A stretch of 64,000 bases of DNA from JARRRD01 sp046706685. Its GTDB lineage: Bacteria; Nitrospirota; Thermodesulfovibrionia; Thermodesulfovibrionales; UBA6898. Shown one piece after another: positions 15,682 through 24,208 of this stretch (positions are counted from its first letter, which is position 1; each line of letters begins with the position of its first letter). The notes under the pieces are model-generated. The model saw nothing but the letters and a program-made list of their open reading frames with translations. It ran no database searches and was not told the DNA's origin. A program made the translations under genes and the position numbers. The stretch covers positions 4,695 to 68,694 of the forward strand of contig JBJKPE010000150.1 of assembly GCA_046706685.1 (NCBI GenBank). Reading direction: 5' to 3'.

Positions 15682-16839
15682 ATGGATTATTTTTTAAACG
15701 AAGAGCAGTTGATGATAAGAGATCTGGCGAGGCAGATCGCAGAGGAAAAGATCGTCCCCGTTCGGGCTGAACTGGACGAGAAGGGGGAATTTCCGTGGGA
15801 CATTATGAAGACGTTGGCCCAGTCGGACATGTTCGGCCTTTTCATACCGGAAGAATACGGGGGGCTCGGAAAGGGCTGTCTTGAACTTTGCATAGCGGTG
15901 GAGGAACTGTCGCGTGCGTGTCTCGGGGTGTCGACTACATATGCGGCAAACGCTCTCGGTACGTACCCCATGCTGCTTTTCGGCACAGAGGAACAGAAGC
16001 GGAAGTATCTTCCGGATATAGCTGCGGGCAAGAGACTGGTTGCCTTCGGACTTACCGAGGCGAATGCCGGTAGCGACGCGGGCGGCACGCAGACCACTGC
16101 AAAACTAGATGGGAATGAATATGTGATTAACGGTACAAAGCAGTGGATCACGAACGGCGGCGAGGCCGAGATATATACGATCATTGCAATCACGGACCGT
16201 TCGAAGGGACCGCGGGGGGGGTCTGCTTTTGTTGTCGAGAAGGGGACCCCTGGATTCACTTTCGGGAAAAAGGAAAACAAAATGGGTATACGAGCCTCCG
16301 CGACGACCGAGTTGATCTTCGACAACTGCAGGGTCCCGAAGGAAAATATAATAGGAAAAGACGGAATGGGATTTCTGGTGGCCATGAAGACACTTGACAG
16401 TTCGCGCCCCGGCGTGGGAGCACAGGGTGTCGGGGTTGCACAGGGAGCGTTCGAAGAAGCGGTAAAATTCGCACGCCAGAGGATACAGTTCGGCCACCCG
16501 GTCATTACGTTCCAGGCAATACAGCATATGCTTGCCGATATGGCCACTGCCATAGAGGCGGCGAGGGCTCTTGTATATTCGGTGGCGAGACTTATCGACA
16601 GCGGTGCAAAAGATGTTTCCAAAGAGTCGGCGATGTCGAAGGTTTTCGCTACTGATGTTGGAATGAGAGTGACTACTGATGCTGTCCAGATCATGGGCGG
16701 GTCGGGCTATATGAAGGAATATCCTGTCGAGAAGATGATGAGAGATGCCAAGATATTGCAGATCTATGAAGGAACCAACCAGATACAGAGAAACGTCATC
16801 GGACAGGCATTGATCAAAGAAGCCGCGAGAAAAAGATAG
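15682..16839 (+). CDS. Acyl-CoA dehydrogenase
   Basis: FAD enzyme that oxidises acyl-CoA to enoyl-CoA and passes electrons to Etf. The N-terminus MDYFLNEEQLMIRDLARQIA, the FAD/substrate segment LTEANAGSDAGG and the catalytic glutamate in YEGTNQIQR mark a short-chain (butyryl-CoA type) member. The ATG at 15682 lies 7 nt after GGAGG; in-frame TTG and ATG codons at 15676 and 15679 are alternatives. From 15682 it has 385 residues. etfB and etfA follow after a 148-bp gap filled by a dispersed repeat. Confidence 0.94.
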   Translation: MDYFLNEEQLMIRDLARQIAEEKIVPVRAELDEKGEFPWDIMKTLAQSDMFGLFIPEEYGGLGKGCLELCIAVEELSRACLGVSTTYAANALGTYPMLLFGTEEQKRKYLPDIAAGKRLVAFGLTEANAGSDAGGTQTTAKLDGNEYVINGTKQWITNGGEAEIYTIIAITDRSKGPRGGSAFVVEKGTPGFTFGKKENKMGIRASATTELIFDNCRVPKENIIGKDGMGFLVAMKTLDSSRPGVGAQGVGVAQGAFEEAVKFARQRIQFGHPVITFQAIQHMLADMATAIEAARALVYSVARLIDSGAKDVSKESAMSKVFATDVGMRVTTDAVQIMGGSGYMKEYPVEKMMRDAKILQIYEGTNQIQRNVIGQALIKEAARKR

Positions 16840-16851
16840 CGTCCATCATGC

Positions 16852-16945
16852 GTCATCCCCGTGAGCGAAGTGCGCCTGCCTGCCGGCAGGCAGGTCGGGA
16901 ATCCTTCTTTTCCGGAAAGATTCCCCGTGAGGGTCGGGAAATGAC
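16852..16945. repeat. Dispersed palindromic intergenic repeat (GTCATTCCCG family)
   Basis: Ends GTCATCCCCG and CGGGAAATGAC are inverted. Inside is a perfect 20-bp palindrome at 16875-16894 built on CCTGCC/GGCAGG and a second hairpin (GGGAATC...GATTCCC). The complement of this element resembles 35375-35432 (shared GTCATTTCC, TCACGGGGAATCT and CCCGAC), so at least two copies exist in the window in opposite orientation. The element fills the acd-etfB gap. Confidence 0.7.
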
Positions 16946-16987
16946 AAACTCAATCGTATAAGTCTTGGAAATGGAGGACGAGGGACT

Positions 16988-17770
16988 GTGAAAATTGTTG
17001 TATGTGTGAAACAGGTGCCCGACACCGCAGAGGTGAGGATAAATCCTGAAACCAACACCCTCATACGGGACGGAGTGCCGAGCATTATAAACCCCTATGA
17101 TCTGCACGCCATAGAGGCCGGTCTCCAGATGAGAGAAAAAACCGGCGGTAACGTGACGGCGGTTACCATGGGGCCGCCCCAGGCGGAGACTTCCCTGAGA
17201 GATGCAATCTCAATGGGCGTCGACGATGCCGTGCTTCTGACCGACAGGGCATTTGCGGGTTCGGACACGTGGGCGACGGCTTATACTCTTGCTAAAGCTG
17301 TGGAGCATCTCGGCGCCGACATAGTGATCTGCGGGAAACAGGCCATAGACGGCGACACCGCTCAGGTGGGACCGGAAATGGCGGAATTCCTCGGTATTCC
17401 TCACGTTGCCTATGTCAGAAAGATAGAGACTGTCGGGGATAAAACTCTTGTCGTGCAGAGGCTGATGGATGACGGGTTCGACGTTGTTGAGTCGTCGCTG
17501 CCTGTGTTGCTCACCGTCGTCAGGGAACTGAACACGCCGAGGATGCCGTCCCTGAAGGGGAAGATGGCGGCAAAAAAGGCTGTGATCAGGAAACTGACCC
17601 TGTCGGACCTTGGAGCGGATGAGGACAGCGTGGGATTGAAGGGATCGCCTACCCAGGTCAGAAATATATTCGCTCCTGAAGCAAGAAAAGACAGAAAAAT
17701 GATGGAGGGCACGATCGGGGAAAAGGTTGAGGCACTGTTGCATGTGCTGGAGGAGTTCAAATGTTTATAA
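16988..17770 (+). CDS. etfB: Electron transfer flavoprotein beta subunit
   Basis: Small subunit of the Etf heterodimer that takes electrons from the acyl-CoA dehydrogenase. The start MKIVVCVKQVPDTAEVRIN and AIDGDTAQVGPEMAEFLGIP are hallmarks. The GTG at 16988 follows GGAGGACGAGGGA. At 260 residues it is standard. It overlaps etfA by 10 bp. Confidence 0.95.
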   Translation: MKIVVCVKQVPDTAEVRINPETNTLIRDGVPSIINPYDLHAIEAGLQMREKTGGNVTAVTMGPPQAETSLRDAISMGVDDAVLLTDRAFAGSDTWATAYTLAKAVEHLGADIVICGKQAIDGDTAQVGPEMAEFLGIPHVAYVRKIETVGDKTLVVQRLMDDGFDVVESSLPVLLTVVRELNTPRMPSLKGKMAAKKAVIRKLTLSDLGADEDSVGLKGSPTQVRNIFAPEARKDRKMMEGTIGEKVEALLHVLEEFKCL

Positions 17771-18951
17771 GGGTAAATAAGGACAAATGTTCAGGATGTG
17801 AGACGTGCATCGCATCGTGCCCTTATGACGCCATAGTCATCAGGGAAGGGAAGGCCGGGATCACTGAGATGTGCCAGATGTGCAGGGCCTGTTTGAGCGT
17901 CTGTCCCGAGGGCGCAATAACGGAGATCAGAGAGGCCTCCGACTCTAAGGAAAAAGAAGTGGGCAGCGGCGTATGGATATTTGCCGAACAGAGAGAGGGG
18001 ATTATCGCCGGAGTGTCATTCGAACTGCTCGGGGCGGGCAGGAGATTGGCGGACATGCTCGGAACAGATCTCTCCGCCGTACTTTTCGGGTCCTCTCAGA
18101 CTGATGCGGCTGAACTTTTCCGCTGGGGTGCCGACAGGGTATTTCACTGCGACGACAGCGCGGTTGCATACTTTACTGACGAAGTCTATGCCGGCCTGCT
18201 CTCGGATCTGGTCAGGCAGTACAAGCCTGAGATCGTTCTCGCAGGGGCTACGCCTATTGGAAGGTCTTTCCTGCCGAGGGTGGCCGCAAGACTGAGGACA
18301 GGGCTTACAGCCGACTGTACTTCACTTGCCATTGATGTGGAATCGAAGAATCTTTTACAGGTCAGACCTGCCTTCGGCGGTAATATAATGGCCACCATAC
18401 TCTGTCCGCACAGCAGGCCTCAAATGGCTACCGTGAGGCCCCGGGTTATGAAGCGCGGAGAATATGACGCCTCGAAGACGGGCGAAATAGTGAAGGTGAG
18501 CGCCGAGGGGATACAATCAAGTGCAAGGGTCATCGAGACGGTCAAAGAGGTTTCAGAGGTTGCTATAAACCTCCAGGAGGCTAACATTATCATCGCCGGA
18601 GGAAGAGGTGTAGGCGGCGAAAAAGGTTTCAACATGCTTTTTGAACTCGCAGGGGCACTGGAGGGTGCATGCGTGGGGGCGTCAAGGGCCGCAGTGGATG
18701 AGGGATGGATCCCTTACAGGCATCAGGTAGGCCAGACCGGCAAGACTGTGAGTCCCAAACTCTATATAGCATGCGGGATATCCGGGGCGGTGCAGCATCT
18801 TGTCGGGATGCAATCTTCGGACATAATCGTTGCCATAAACAAGAATCCCGAGGCCCCTATTTTCAATATTGCCACTTACGGGATAGTTGGGGATCTGTTT
18901 GAGGTACTGCCTCTGCTTATAAGAAGAATAAAAGAGGTGAAGGGACAATGA
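17761..18951 (+). CDS. etfA: Electron transfer flavoprotein alpha subunit with N-terminal 2x[4Fe-4S] ferredoxin domain
   Basis: The first 60 residues are a ferredoxin module with two complete cluster motifs, CSGCETCIASCP and CQMCRACLSVCP. The Etf alpha fold follows, with the C-terminal FAD-binding domain (IIIAGGRGVGGEKGF, VGQTGKTVSPKLYIACGISG, AINKNPEAPIF). Total length 396 residues. EtfA proteins carrying such clusters are known from electron-bifurcating Etf systems in anaerobes (for example caffeyl-CoA reductase CarE), so the acd-etfBA unit may couple acyl-CoA chemistry to ferredoxin. That is inference. It overlaps etfB by 10 bp and fabD by 4 bp. Confidence 0.95.
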   Translation: MFIRVNKDKCSGCETCIASCPYDAIVIREGKAGITEMCQMCRACLSVCPEGAITEIREASDSKEKEVGSGVWIFAEQREGIIAGVSFELLGAGRRLADMLGTDLSAVLFGSSQTDAAELFRWGADRVFHCDDSAVAYFTDEVYAGLLSDLVRQYKPEIVLAGATPIGRSFLPRVAARLRTGLTADCTSLAIDVESKNLLQVRPAFGGNIMATILCPHSRPQMATVRPRVMKRGEYDASKTGEIVKVSAEGIQSSARVIETVKEVSEVAINLQEANIIIAGGRGVGGEKGFNMLFELAGALEGACVGASRAAVDEGWIPYRHQVGQTGKTVSPKLYIACGISGAVQHLVGMQSSDIIVAINKNPEAPIFNIATYGIVGDLFEVLPLLIRRIKEVKGQ

Positions 18952-19883
18952 AGGTAGCCTTTGTATTCCCCGGGCAGGGTTCGCAGTACGTCGGTATGGG
19001 AAAGGATCTATGGGAAAACTCAGCTGAGATAAGATCTCTTTATGAAGAAGCCGGCAATACGCTCGGTTACGACCTGAAGGAACTGAGCTTCAGCGGGCCT
19101 CAGGACGAACTCAACAAGACCTTCCGGACCCAGCCGTGCCTTCTTACAGCGAGCTTTGCCGCTTTCAGGGCGCTGACTTCCAGGGGGTTCAGGCCCGACG
19201 TCGTAGCCGGGCACAGCCTGGGCGAATATTCGGCCCTGGTATCGGCCGGGGTTGTCTCATTTCTGGATGCGCTTATCCTTACGGAAAAGAGAGGGATTTT
19301 CATGCAGGAGGCGGTGCATGAAGGCGACGGTCTTATGGCCGCGATTATCGGACTCGGGAGAAGCAGGATCGATGAGATATGTCTCTCTGTCGAGTCAGGG
19401 TATGTGTCTCCGGCGAACTACAATTGTCCCGGCCAGGTAGTTATCGCAGGGGAGAAGAAGGCGGTGGAGGAAGCGATGAAACTCGCGAAGGAAGCAGGGG
19501 CGAAGAGAGCGCTTGCTCTGGCTGTCAGCGCTCCATCCCACTGCACCCTGATGGTGGAGGCGTCGAACCGTCTGGAGGGGCTTCTGAAGACGGTGGAATT
19601 CAAAGATCCGCAAGTGCCTGTCGTTAACAATGCAGACGCGATGTTCCTTGCAAGCGCCGAGAGGATTAAGCTGTCCCTTGTCAACCAGCTCAACAGTCCC
19701 TTGCTGTGGGAGGACTCTGTCAGAAATATCATAGACGCCGGCGTCGACACATTTATCGAGGTCGGCCCCGGCAAGATCCTTACAGGGCTGATTAAGAGGA
19801 TAGACCCTTCAGTCAAGCTTCTTAACGTACAGGACATGGTGAGCCTCGATAAGACCGTAGAAGAGATGCGTGCTGCTGCCTAG
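18948..19883 (+). CDS. fabD: Malonyl-CoA:ACP transacylase
   Basis: Loads malonyl groups on acyl carrier protein for fatty acid synthesis. FPGQGSQYVGMG is at the N-terminus, the nucleophile S90 in GHSLGEYSAL and the catalytic histidine in SAPSHCTLM. At 311 residues it is normal. It overlaps etfA by ATGA and no other fab genes follow, so this copy is tied to the acyl-CoA dehydrogenase/Etf operon. Confidence 0.94.
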   Translation: MKVAFVFPGQGSQYVGMGKDLWENSAEIRSLYEEAGNTLGYDLKELSFSGPQDELNKTFRTQPCLLTASFAAFRALTSRGFRPDVVAGHSLGEYSALVSAGVVSFLDALILTEKRGIFMQEAVHEGDGLMAAIIGLGRSRIDEICLSVESGYVSPANYNCPGQVVIAGEKKAVEEAMKLAKEAGAKRALALAVSAPSHCTLMVEASNRLEGLLKTVEFKDPQVPVVNNADAMFLASAERIKLSLVNQLNSPLLWEDSVRNIIDAGVDTFIEVGPGKILTGLIKRIDPSVKLLNVQDMVSLDKTVEEMRAAA

Positions 19884-20008
19884 TTCTGTATCGCGTAGTC
19901 TGTCAGAAATCACTTGACGTGGAAGCTCTCCGAGAAAATCCCTTTGCCGTCATTGGTGAAGATCTTTTTGTGACAGCCAGCATATGGGCTGGAAAAGCAG
20001 ATTCGGGA

Positions 20009-20860
20009 TCAGAGCGGCAGGCGTGTGAAGGAGACGGGGTTTGCGCTGATGTCGCGGACCTTCATGCTGAGATGGAGATGTGGGCCCGTCGCCCTGCCGG
20101 TGGCGCCGACCAGCCCCACTGTTTGGCCCTTTGAAACGATGTCGCCCGGCTTGACGTCGAATTTCGAGAGGTGCATATAGATGCTGTAGATGCCCATCCC
20201 ATGATCGAGAACAACCGTATTGCCGCCGAAAAATAAATTTTTTGCCAGAACAACTCTGCCCCTGTTGCAGGCCTCTATTTTGTCTCCCTCGCGCCCCTTC
20301 ATGTCGATACCCTTGTGGATGCTGATCCTTTCTTTGTTAAGGACCCTCCTGTAGCCAAACGGGGTTGAGATTTCAGTCGACAGCGGCAAAATGAAGTCCC
20401 CTTCCCAAAGCCTGGGCGTCTCTTTTTCCCAGAAGGATTCGAGAAGTTTTTCTTCTCTTTTCGCCCTGTCAAGGTCTTCGGGACCGAGCATGACTTCCTT
20501 TTCGGGGAGTGTCAGGCTAATGGTTGGAAAGACAGTGTGTCTGACGATAACGTGAGCTTTCACTGTGGTACGTTCGATCTTTACCGTAATCGGGTAGTCG
20601 CCGGGAGGCGTATCTATCCCGAGGGCGCTTATTGTTTCAAAGCAGTCCTTGCCGCACCTTGTTAAGACGAAGGAGTTGATGCCCAACGTGGCCCGGGGAG
20701 CTGCGGAATCTTTTACGCCGTCAACTTTGACGACAAAGGCGTCGCCCGGAGCGACCTCGGGCGGCAGCACCTCAACGTGAAGTGCAAAGACGCCGGGAAC
20801 GGGTACCAGAAGAATAAAAAGTACTGAAAAGAGGGTGATTATAATCCTGTCTTTTTTCAT
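20009..20860 (-). CDS. Secreted M23 (LytM-type) endopeptidase
   Basis: Cell-wall peptidase of the NlpD/LytM type, exported. A signal peptide covers about residues 1-27 (MKKDRIIITLFSVLF, ending near VFA-LHV). The C-terminal M23 domain has the zinc ligands in HKGIDM and HLHL and the catalytic histidine in YMHLSKF. The central part is an immunoglobulin-like domain with a short coiled stretch (DRAKREEKLLESF). The start at 20860 is chosen because AGGTGA lies 7 nt upstream; an ATG six nucleotides earlier is too close to it. From there it has 283 residues. Confidence 0.88.
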   Translation of the reverse strand: MKKDRIIITLFSVLFILLVPVPGVFALHVEVLPPEVAPGDAFVVKVDGVKDSAAPRATLGINSFVLTRCGKDCFETISALGIDTPPGDYPITVKIERTTVKAHVIVRHTVFPTISLTLPEKEVMLGPEDLDRAKREEKLLESFWEKETPRLWEGDFILPLSTEISTPFGYRRVLNKERISIHKGIDMKGREGDKIEACNRGRVVLAKNLFFGGNTVVLDHGMGIYSIYMHLSKFDVKPGDIVSKGQTVGLVGATGRATGPHLHLSMKVRDISANPVSFTRLPL

Positions 20861-20881
20861 ATCCATGTCACCTGACGGACT

Positions 20882-20890
20882 ATTATAACA
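20882..20890 (-). promoter_or_regulatory. Extended -10 promoter of the M23 peptidase gene
   Basis: On the minus strand TGTTATAAT (TGnTATAAT form), 21 nt before the ATG, without a clear -35 box. Confidence 0.45.
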
Positions 20891-20965
20891 AAGAAACAAT
20901 TATTCCATTTCGTAGCTGGTTTACAACCGGACCACCAAGTAGTTGACGAGCGCGACAAGCGTCAG

Positions 20966-21005
20966 AAAAAGCCCCCTGGTCTCCCTTTGCAGGGGGAGAT
21001 TTTTA
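20966..21005. terminator. Bidirectional hairpin terminator in a divergent intergenic region
   Basis: CCCCCTG (20972-20978) and CAGGGGG (20990-20996) form a 7-bp GC-rich stem with an 11-nt loop. A T tract follows on the plus strand (ATTTTT) and an A tract precedes (AAAAA), so it can end transcripts from both sides. It sits between the divergent M23 and UPF0182 genes, where no transcript should need ending. Confidence 0.6.
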
Positions 21006-21183
21006 TGACACTCTACAAGCCCACTGAGTAGCTGGATGAGCCTGTCCGTCATTCGCTGAGTATTCTCTCAGCCTGAACGTAAGTTGGGAAGTGTGTTTTT
21101 TTGCAGCCGGCAGGCTACAATAGAACACATGCCACGGAGACTCTCTTCGCTGTTGCGCCTCCGATAACGAAAGGGGAACATAC

Positions 21184-23880
21184 ATGAACAGCAGACTTTC
21201 CCGAGCAAAGATCATCATAATAGCCGCTATCGCTCTAGTGGTAATCTTCCTGCCGAAAATTATTTCCATCTACGTAGACTGGCTCTGGTTCAGCGGCCTT
21301 CAGCTTGGAGAAATATTTGTGAGGAAGGCCGTCGCACAGGCGCTTTTTTCCCTTGCTGGGTTTATCGCAGGATTTGTGGTGCCTTATATCAGTATAGCGT
21401 TTGCAATGAGGGTCACAAAAAACAGGGTCGTGCCGCTGGCAGCTGCTCTCGACACCCCGCCTATCCGGGGCATACTCGACCACCTGAGCAAGCTGAAATT
21501 TATCATCCCGGCCTTTTTCGGTCTTATGACTGCCTTGCTCTTTTATGAGAACTGGTTTACTTTCCTGTCCTATTTCAGCTCTTCATCGTTCGGATATTCC
21601 GATCCCATATTCCATATAGACGCGTCTTTCTATCTCTTCTCCCTTCCCGTTTACGAGATTATTTCCGGTACGGCCCTTTTGCTGTTGGGTGTTTCGCTCG
21701 TGCTGGCTGCCGCCCTCTACGTTGTAAGGGGGGCGGTTTTTATGGATGGAAGGAGGGTAGCGGTGGAGAGGATTCCGTCAGCGCATCTGTCGGTTCTCGG
21801 GGCGTTGATTTTTTTCGTACTGGCCTTCAATGCCTATATAGGGATGCATGAGATCCTATATTCATCCCATGGGCATGTCGCCGGAGCCACCTATACAGAT
21901 GTCCATGCGGTGATTCCTTTCCTCAGGTTGAAAATGATTGCGGCCGTTCTTGCGGGGGTCCTCGTCTTGAGCAGTATCTTTTTGGGTAAAAAACTGCTTG
22001 TTGCCGGGACCGTCGGAGCTTACATTCTGCTTGCGTTCATAGGAGGCTCCGTTTATCCGTCTCTTCTTCAGCAGTTTGTGGTGGCTCCTAACGAGCTTGC
22101 CAAGGAAACTCCCTATCTTAAATATAACATCGGGGCGACGCGAAAGGGGTTCGGGCTCGACAAGGTTGAGGAGAGAGACATCTCCGGCAACATGAAGCTA
22201 ACCGGTGACGATATCGAGCGCAACAGAGCGACGATCGACAATATCCGCCTCTGGGACCAGAAACCGCTCCTTGACACCTTCAGCCAGGTCCAGGAGATAC
22301 GTACGTATTACCAGTTCGTATCCGTCGACAACGACAGGTATATGATCGACGGGCAGTACCGCCAGACTTTGCTTTCGCCCAGGGAGTTGTCGTCGGAAAG
22401 CATCCCAACAAGAAACTGGATTAACGAAGTGCTCACATTTACCCACGGATACGGAGTGACTCTCGGCCCTGTGAACCAGGTAACGCCAGAGGGGCTGCCG
22501 GTACTGATGATAAAAGATATTCCTCCCGCGTCCACGGCGAAGAGTCTGCAGGTGAAGAGGCCGGAGATCTATTTCGGCGAACTTGCCAGCGATTATGTAA
22601 TAGTCGACACGAATGCAAAGGAGTTCGACTACCCCTCGGGGGAGAAGAACGTCTATGACAAATATGCAGGGGAGGGGGGGATAAGGATCGACTCGGCTCT
22701 GAAGAAGATGATCTTTGCCGAGTATTTCGGTTCCCTCAAAATGTTTCTCTCAAGCTACGTCACCCCTGACAGCAGGGTCCTGTTAAGGAGGAATATCACC
22801 AGGAGGGTGCAGGCGGTTATGCCCTTCCTTGTTCTGGACGGGGACCCCTACATGGTGATATCGAAGGCCGGCCGTCTTATCTGGATGTATGACGCTTACA
22901 CGGTGAGCAGCAGGTTCCCTTATTCGCAGCACTTTTCAGGGATAAACTACATCAGGAATTCCGTAAAAGTGACGATTGACGCCTATGACGGCAGCATGAA
23001 GTTCTATATAGCAGATGATAACGACCCGATTATCAGGACTATCAGCAGGATATTCCCGGGAATATTGCGGCCCCTTTCGGAAATGCCTGAGGATTTGAGA
23101 AGGCATATTCGCTATCCGGAGGATATTTTCAGCCTGCAAACGGCCGTATATACCACGTATCACATGCAGGACCCGCAGACTTTCTACAACAAGGAAGACC
23201 AATGGGAGATACCGGTCATGGGAGGGACCGGCGCCCGGGAGCAGATGGAGCCGTATTATACGATCATGAAGCTGCCGGAGGAGAAGAAGGAGGAATTCAT
23301 CCTTATGCTCCCCTTTAACCCGAAAAAGAAGGACAATCTTTCGGCATGGATGGCCGCCCGGTGCGATGGGGCGAATTACGGAAAGCTTGTTGTCTACCGT
23401 TTCCCGAAGGACAGGCTTGTGTATGGCCCTAAACAGATCGTCGCCAGGATCAACCAGGAAACGGAGATATCACAACAGGTATCTTTATGGAACCAGAGGG
23501 GCTCCGAGGTGATCCAGGGAACCCTGCTGATCATCCCGATAGAGAATTCTCTGATCTATGTCCAGCCTCTTTATCTCAGGGCCGAGACAGGCAAGATTCC
23601 CGAGCTCAAAAGGGTAATCGTGGCGTACGAAAACCGGATTGCGATGGACGAAACGCTTGATGGGGCCCTGGCCAAGATATTCGGTCAAGCGGGGCTCACC
23701 GGGCCTCAGGTGGAGACGCCGGCCGGGGGGGCGCCCGGCGTCCCCAAGGAAGAGAATCTCTCTGCGGAGGCAAAGGATCATTTCGATAGGGCCATAAGGG
23801 CGCAGCGGGAGCTGGACTGGGCTCTTTACGGGGAGGAGATCAGAAAACTGGGAGAGATCATAAACCGGATGAACAAATAG
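21184..23880 (+). CDS. UPF0182 (COG1615) family membrane protein, 898 aa
   Basis: Large conserved membrane protein of unknown function. The N-terminal third has about seven hydrophobic segments (starting at residues 8, 46, 103, 150, 198, 250 and 275), with the family motif VDWLWF close after the first. The rest, about residues 310-898, is soluble and probably extracytoplasmic, with family segments such as FTHGYGVTLGPVNQVTPEGLP and LLIIPIENSLIYVQPLYL. The C-terminal tail (815-898) is charged and helical. Length is as expected. The ATG follows GAAAGGGGAACATAC. The nfi remnant lies 25 bp after the stop. Confidence 0.9.
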   Translation: MNSRLSRAKIIIIAAIALVVIFLPKIISIYVDWLWFSGLQLGEIFVRKAVAQALFSLAGFIAGFVVPYISIAFAMRVTKNRVVPLAAALDTPPIRGILDHLSKLKFIIPAFFGLMTALLFYENWFTFLSYFSSSSFGYSDPIFHIDASFYLFSLPVYEIISGTALLLLGVSLVLAAALYVVRGAVFMDGRRVAVERIPSAHLSVLGALIFFVLAFNAYIGMHEILYSSHGHVAGATYTDVHAVIPFLRLKMIAAVLAGVLVLSSIFLGKKLLVAGTVGAYILLAFIGGSVYPSLLQQFVVAPNELAKETPYLKYNIGATRKGFGLDKVEERDISGNMKLTGDDIERNRATIDNIRLWDQKPLLDTFSQVQEIRTYYQFVSVDNDRYMIDGQYRQTLLSPRELSSESIPTRNWINEVLTFTHGYGVTLGPVNQVTPEGLPVLMIKDIPPASTAKSLQVKRPEIYFGELASDYVIVDTNAKEFDYPSGEKNVYDKYAGEGGIRIDSALKKMIFAEYFGSLKMFLSSYVTPDSRVLLRRNITRRVQAVMPFLVLDGDPYMVISKAGRLIWMYDAYTVSSRFPYSQHFSGINYIRNSVKVTIDAYDGSMKFYIADDNDPIIRTISRIFPGILRPLSEMPEDLRRHIRYPEDIFSLQTAVYTTYHMQDPQTFYNKEDQWEIPVMGGTGAREQMEPYYTIMKLPEEKKEEFILMLPFNPKKKDNLSAWMAARCDGANYGKLVVYRFPKDRLVYGPKQIVARINQETEISQQVSLWNQRGSEVIQGTLLIIPIENSLIYVQPLYLRAETGKIPELKRVIVAYENRIAMDETLDGALAKIFGQAGLTGPQVETPAGGAPGVPKEENLSAEAKDHFDRAIRAQRELDWALYGEEIRKLGEIINRMNK

Positions 23881-23905
23881 TCCCCGACATTGCAAGAAGC
23901 CCTGA

Positions 23906-24181
23906 GTTTCAAATCGCTCATGCCCGAATTTCGACGAGCCGGGAGAAATTGAAGGCAATTGGACATATCTCTATCGTGACAAGAAGCGGCTTCATCGCAT
24001 TGGCGCAGTCCTGAGGACAAGGAGCCATGTAAAACCTGTTTTTATATCACCCGGGCATCTTATCGATATCGAATCTTCTGTCGGGATTGTCTTGAGATGC
24101 CTCTCAGGCTACAGGATCCCCGAGCCACTCAGAAGGACGGATATGCTTTCAAAGAAACTAAAAAGAGGTATTACCGGGTGA
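23906..24181 (+). pseudogene. Remnant of endonuclease V (nfi), C-terminal part only
   Basis: An open frame of 91 codons with no start codon ends in TGA at 24179-24181. It encodes a recognisable endonuclease V C-terminus: IGAVLRTRSHVKPVFISPGH, then IDIESSVGIVLRC and GYRIPEPLRRTDMLS. A stop at 23903 closes the frame upstream, and the N-terminal catalytic part (about the first half of the roughly 220-residue family) is missing. The UPF0182 stop lies at 23880, so the deletion probably removed the front of nfi. It would no longer be functional. Confidence 0.75.
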
Positions 24182-24187
24182 TATAAT
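24179..24187 (+). promoter_or_regulatory. Extended -10 promoter of the CoA-transferase gene
   Basis: TGATATAAT (TGnTATAAT form), 21 nt before the ATG at 24209; it overlaps the stop codon of the nfi remnant. No clear -35 box. Confidence 0.45.
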
Positions 24188-24208
24188 CTCCTATAGGAGA
24201 CGTCGGCA

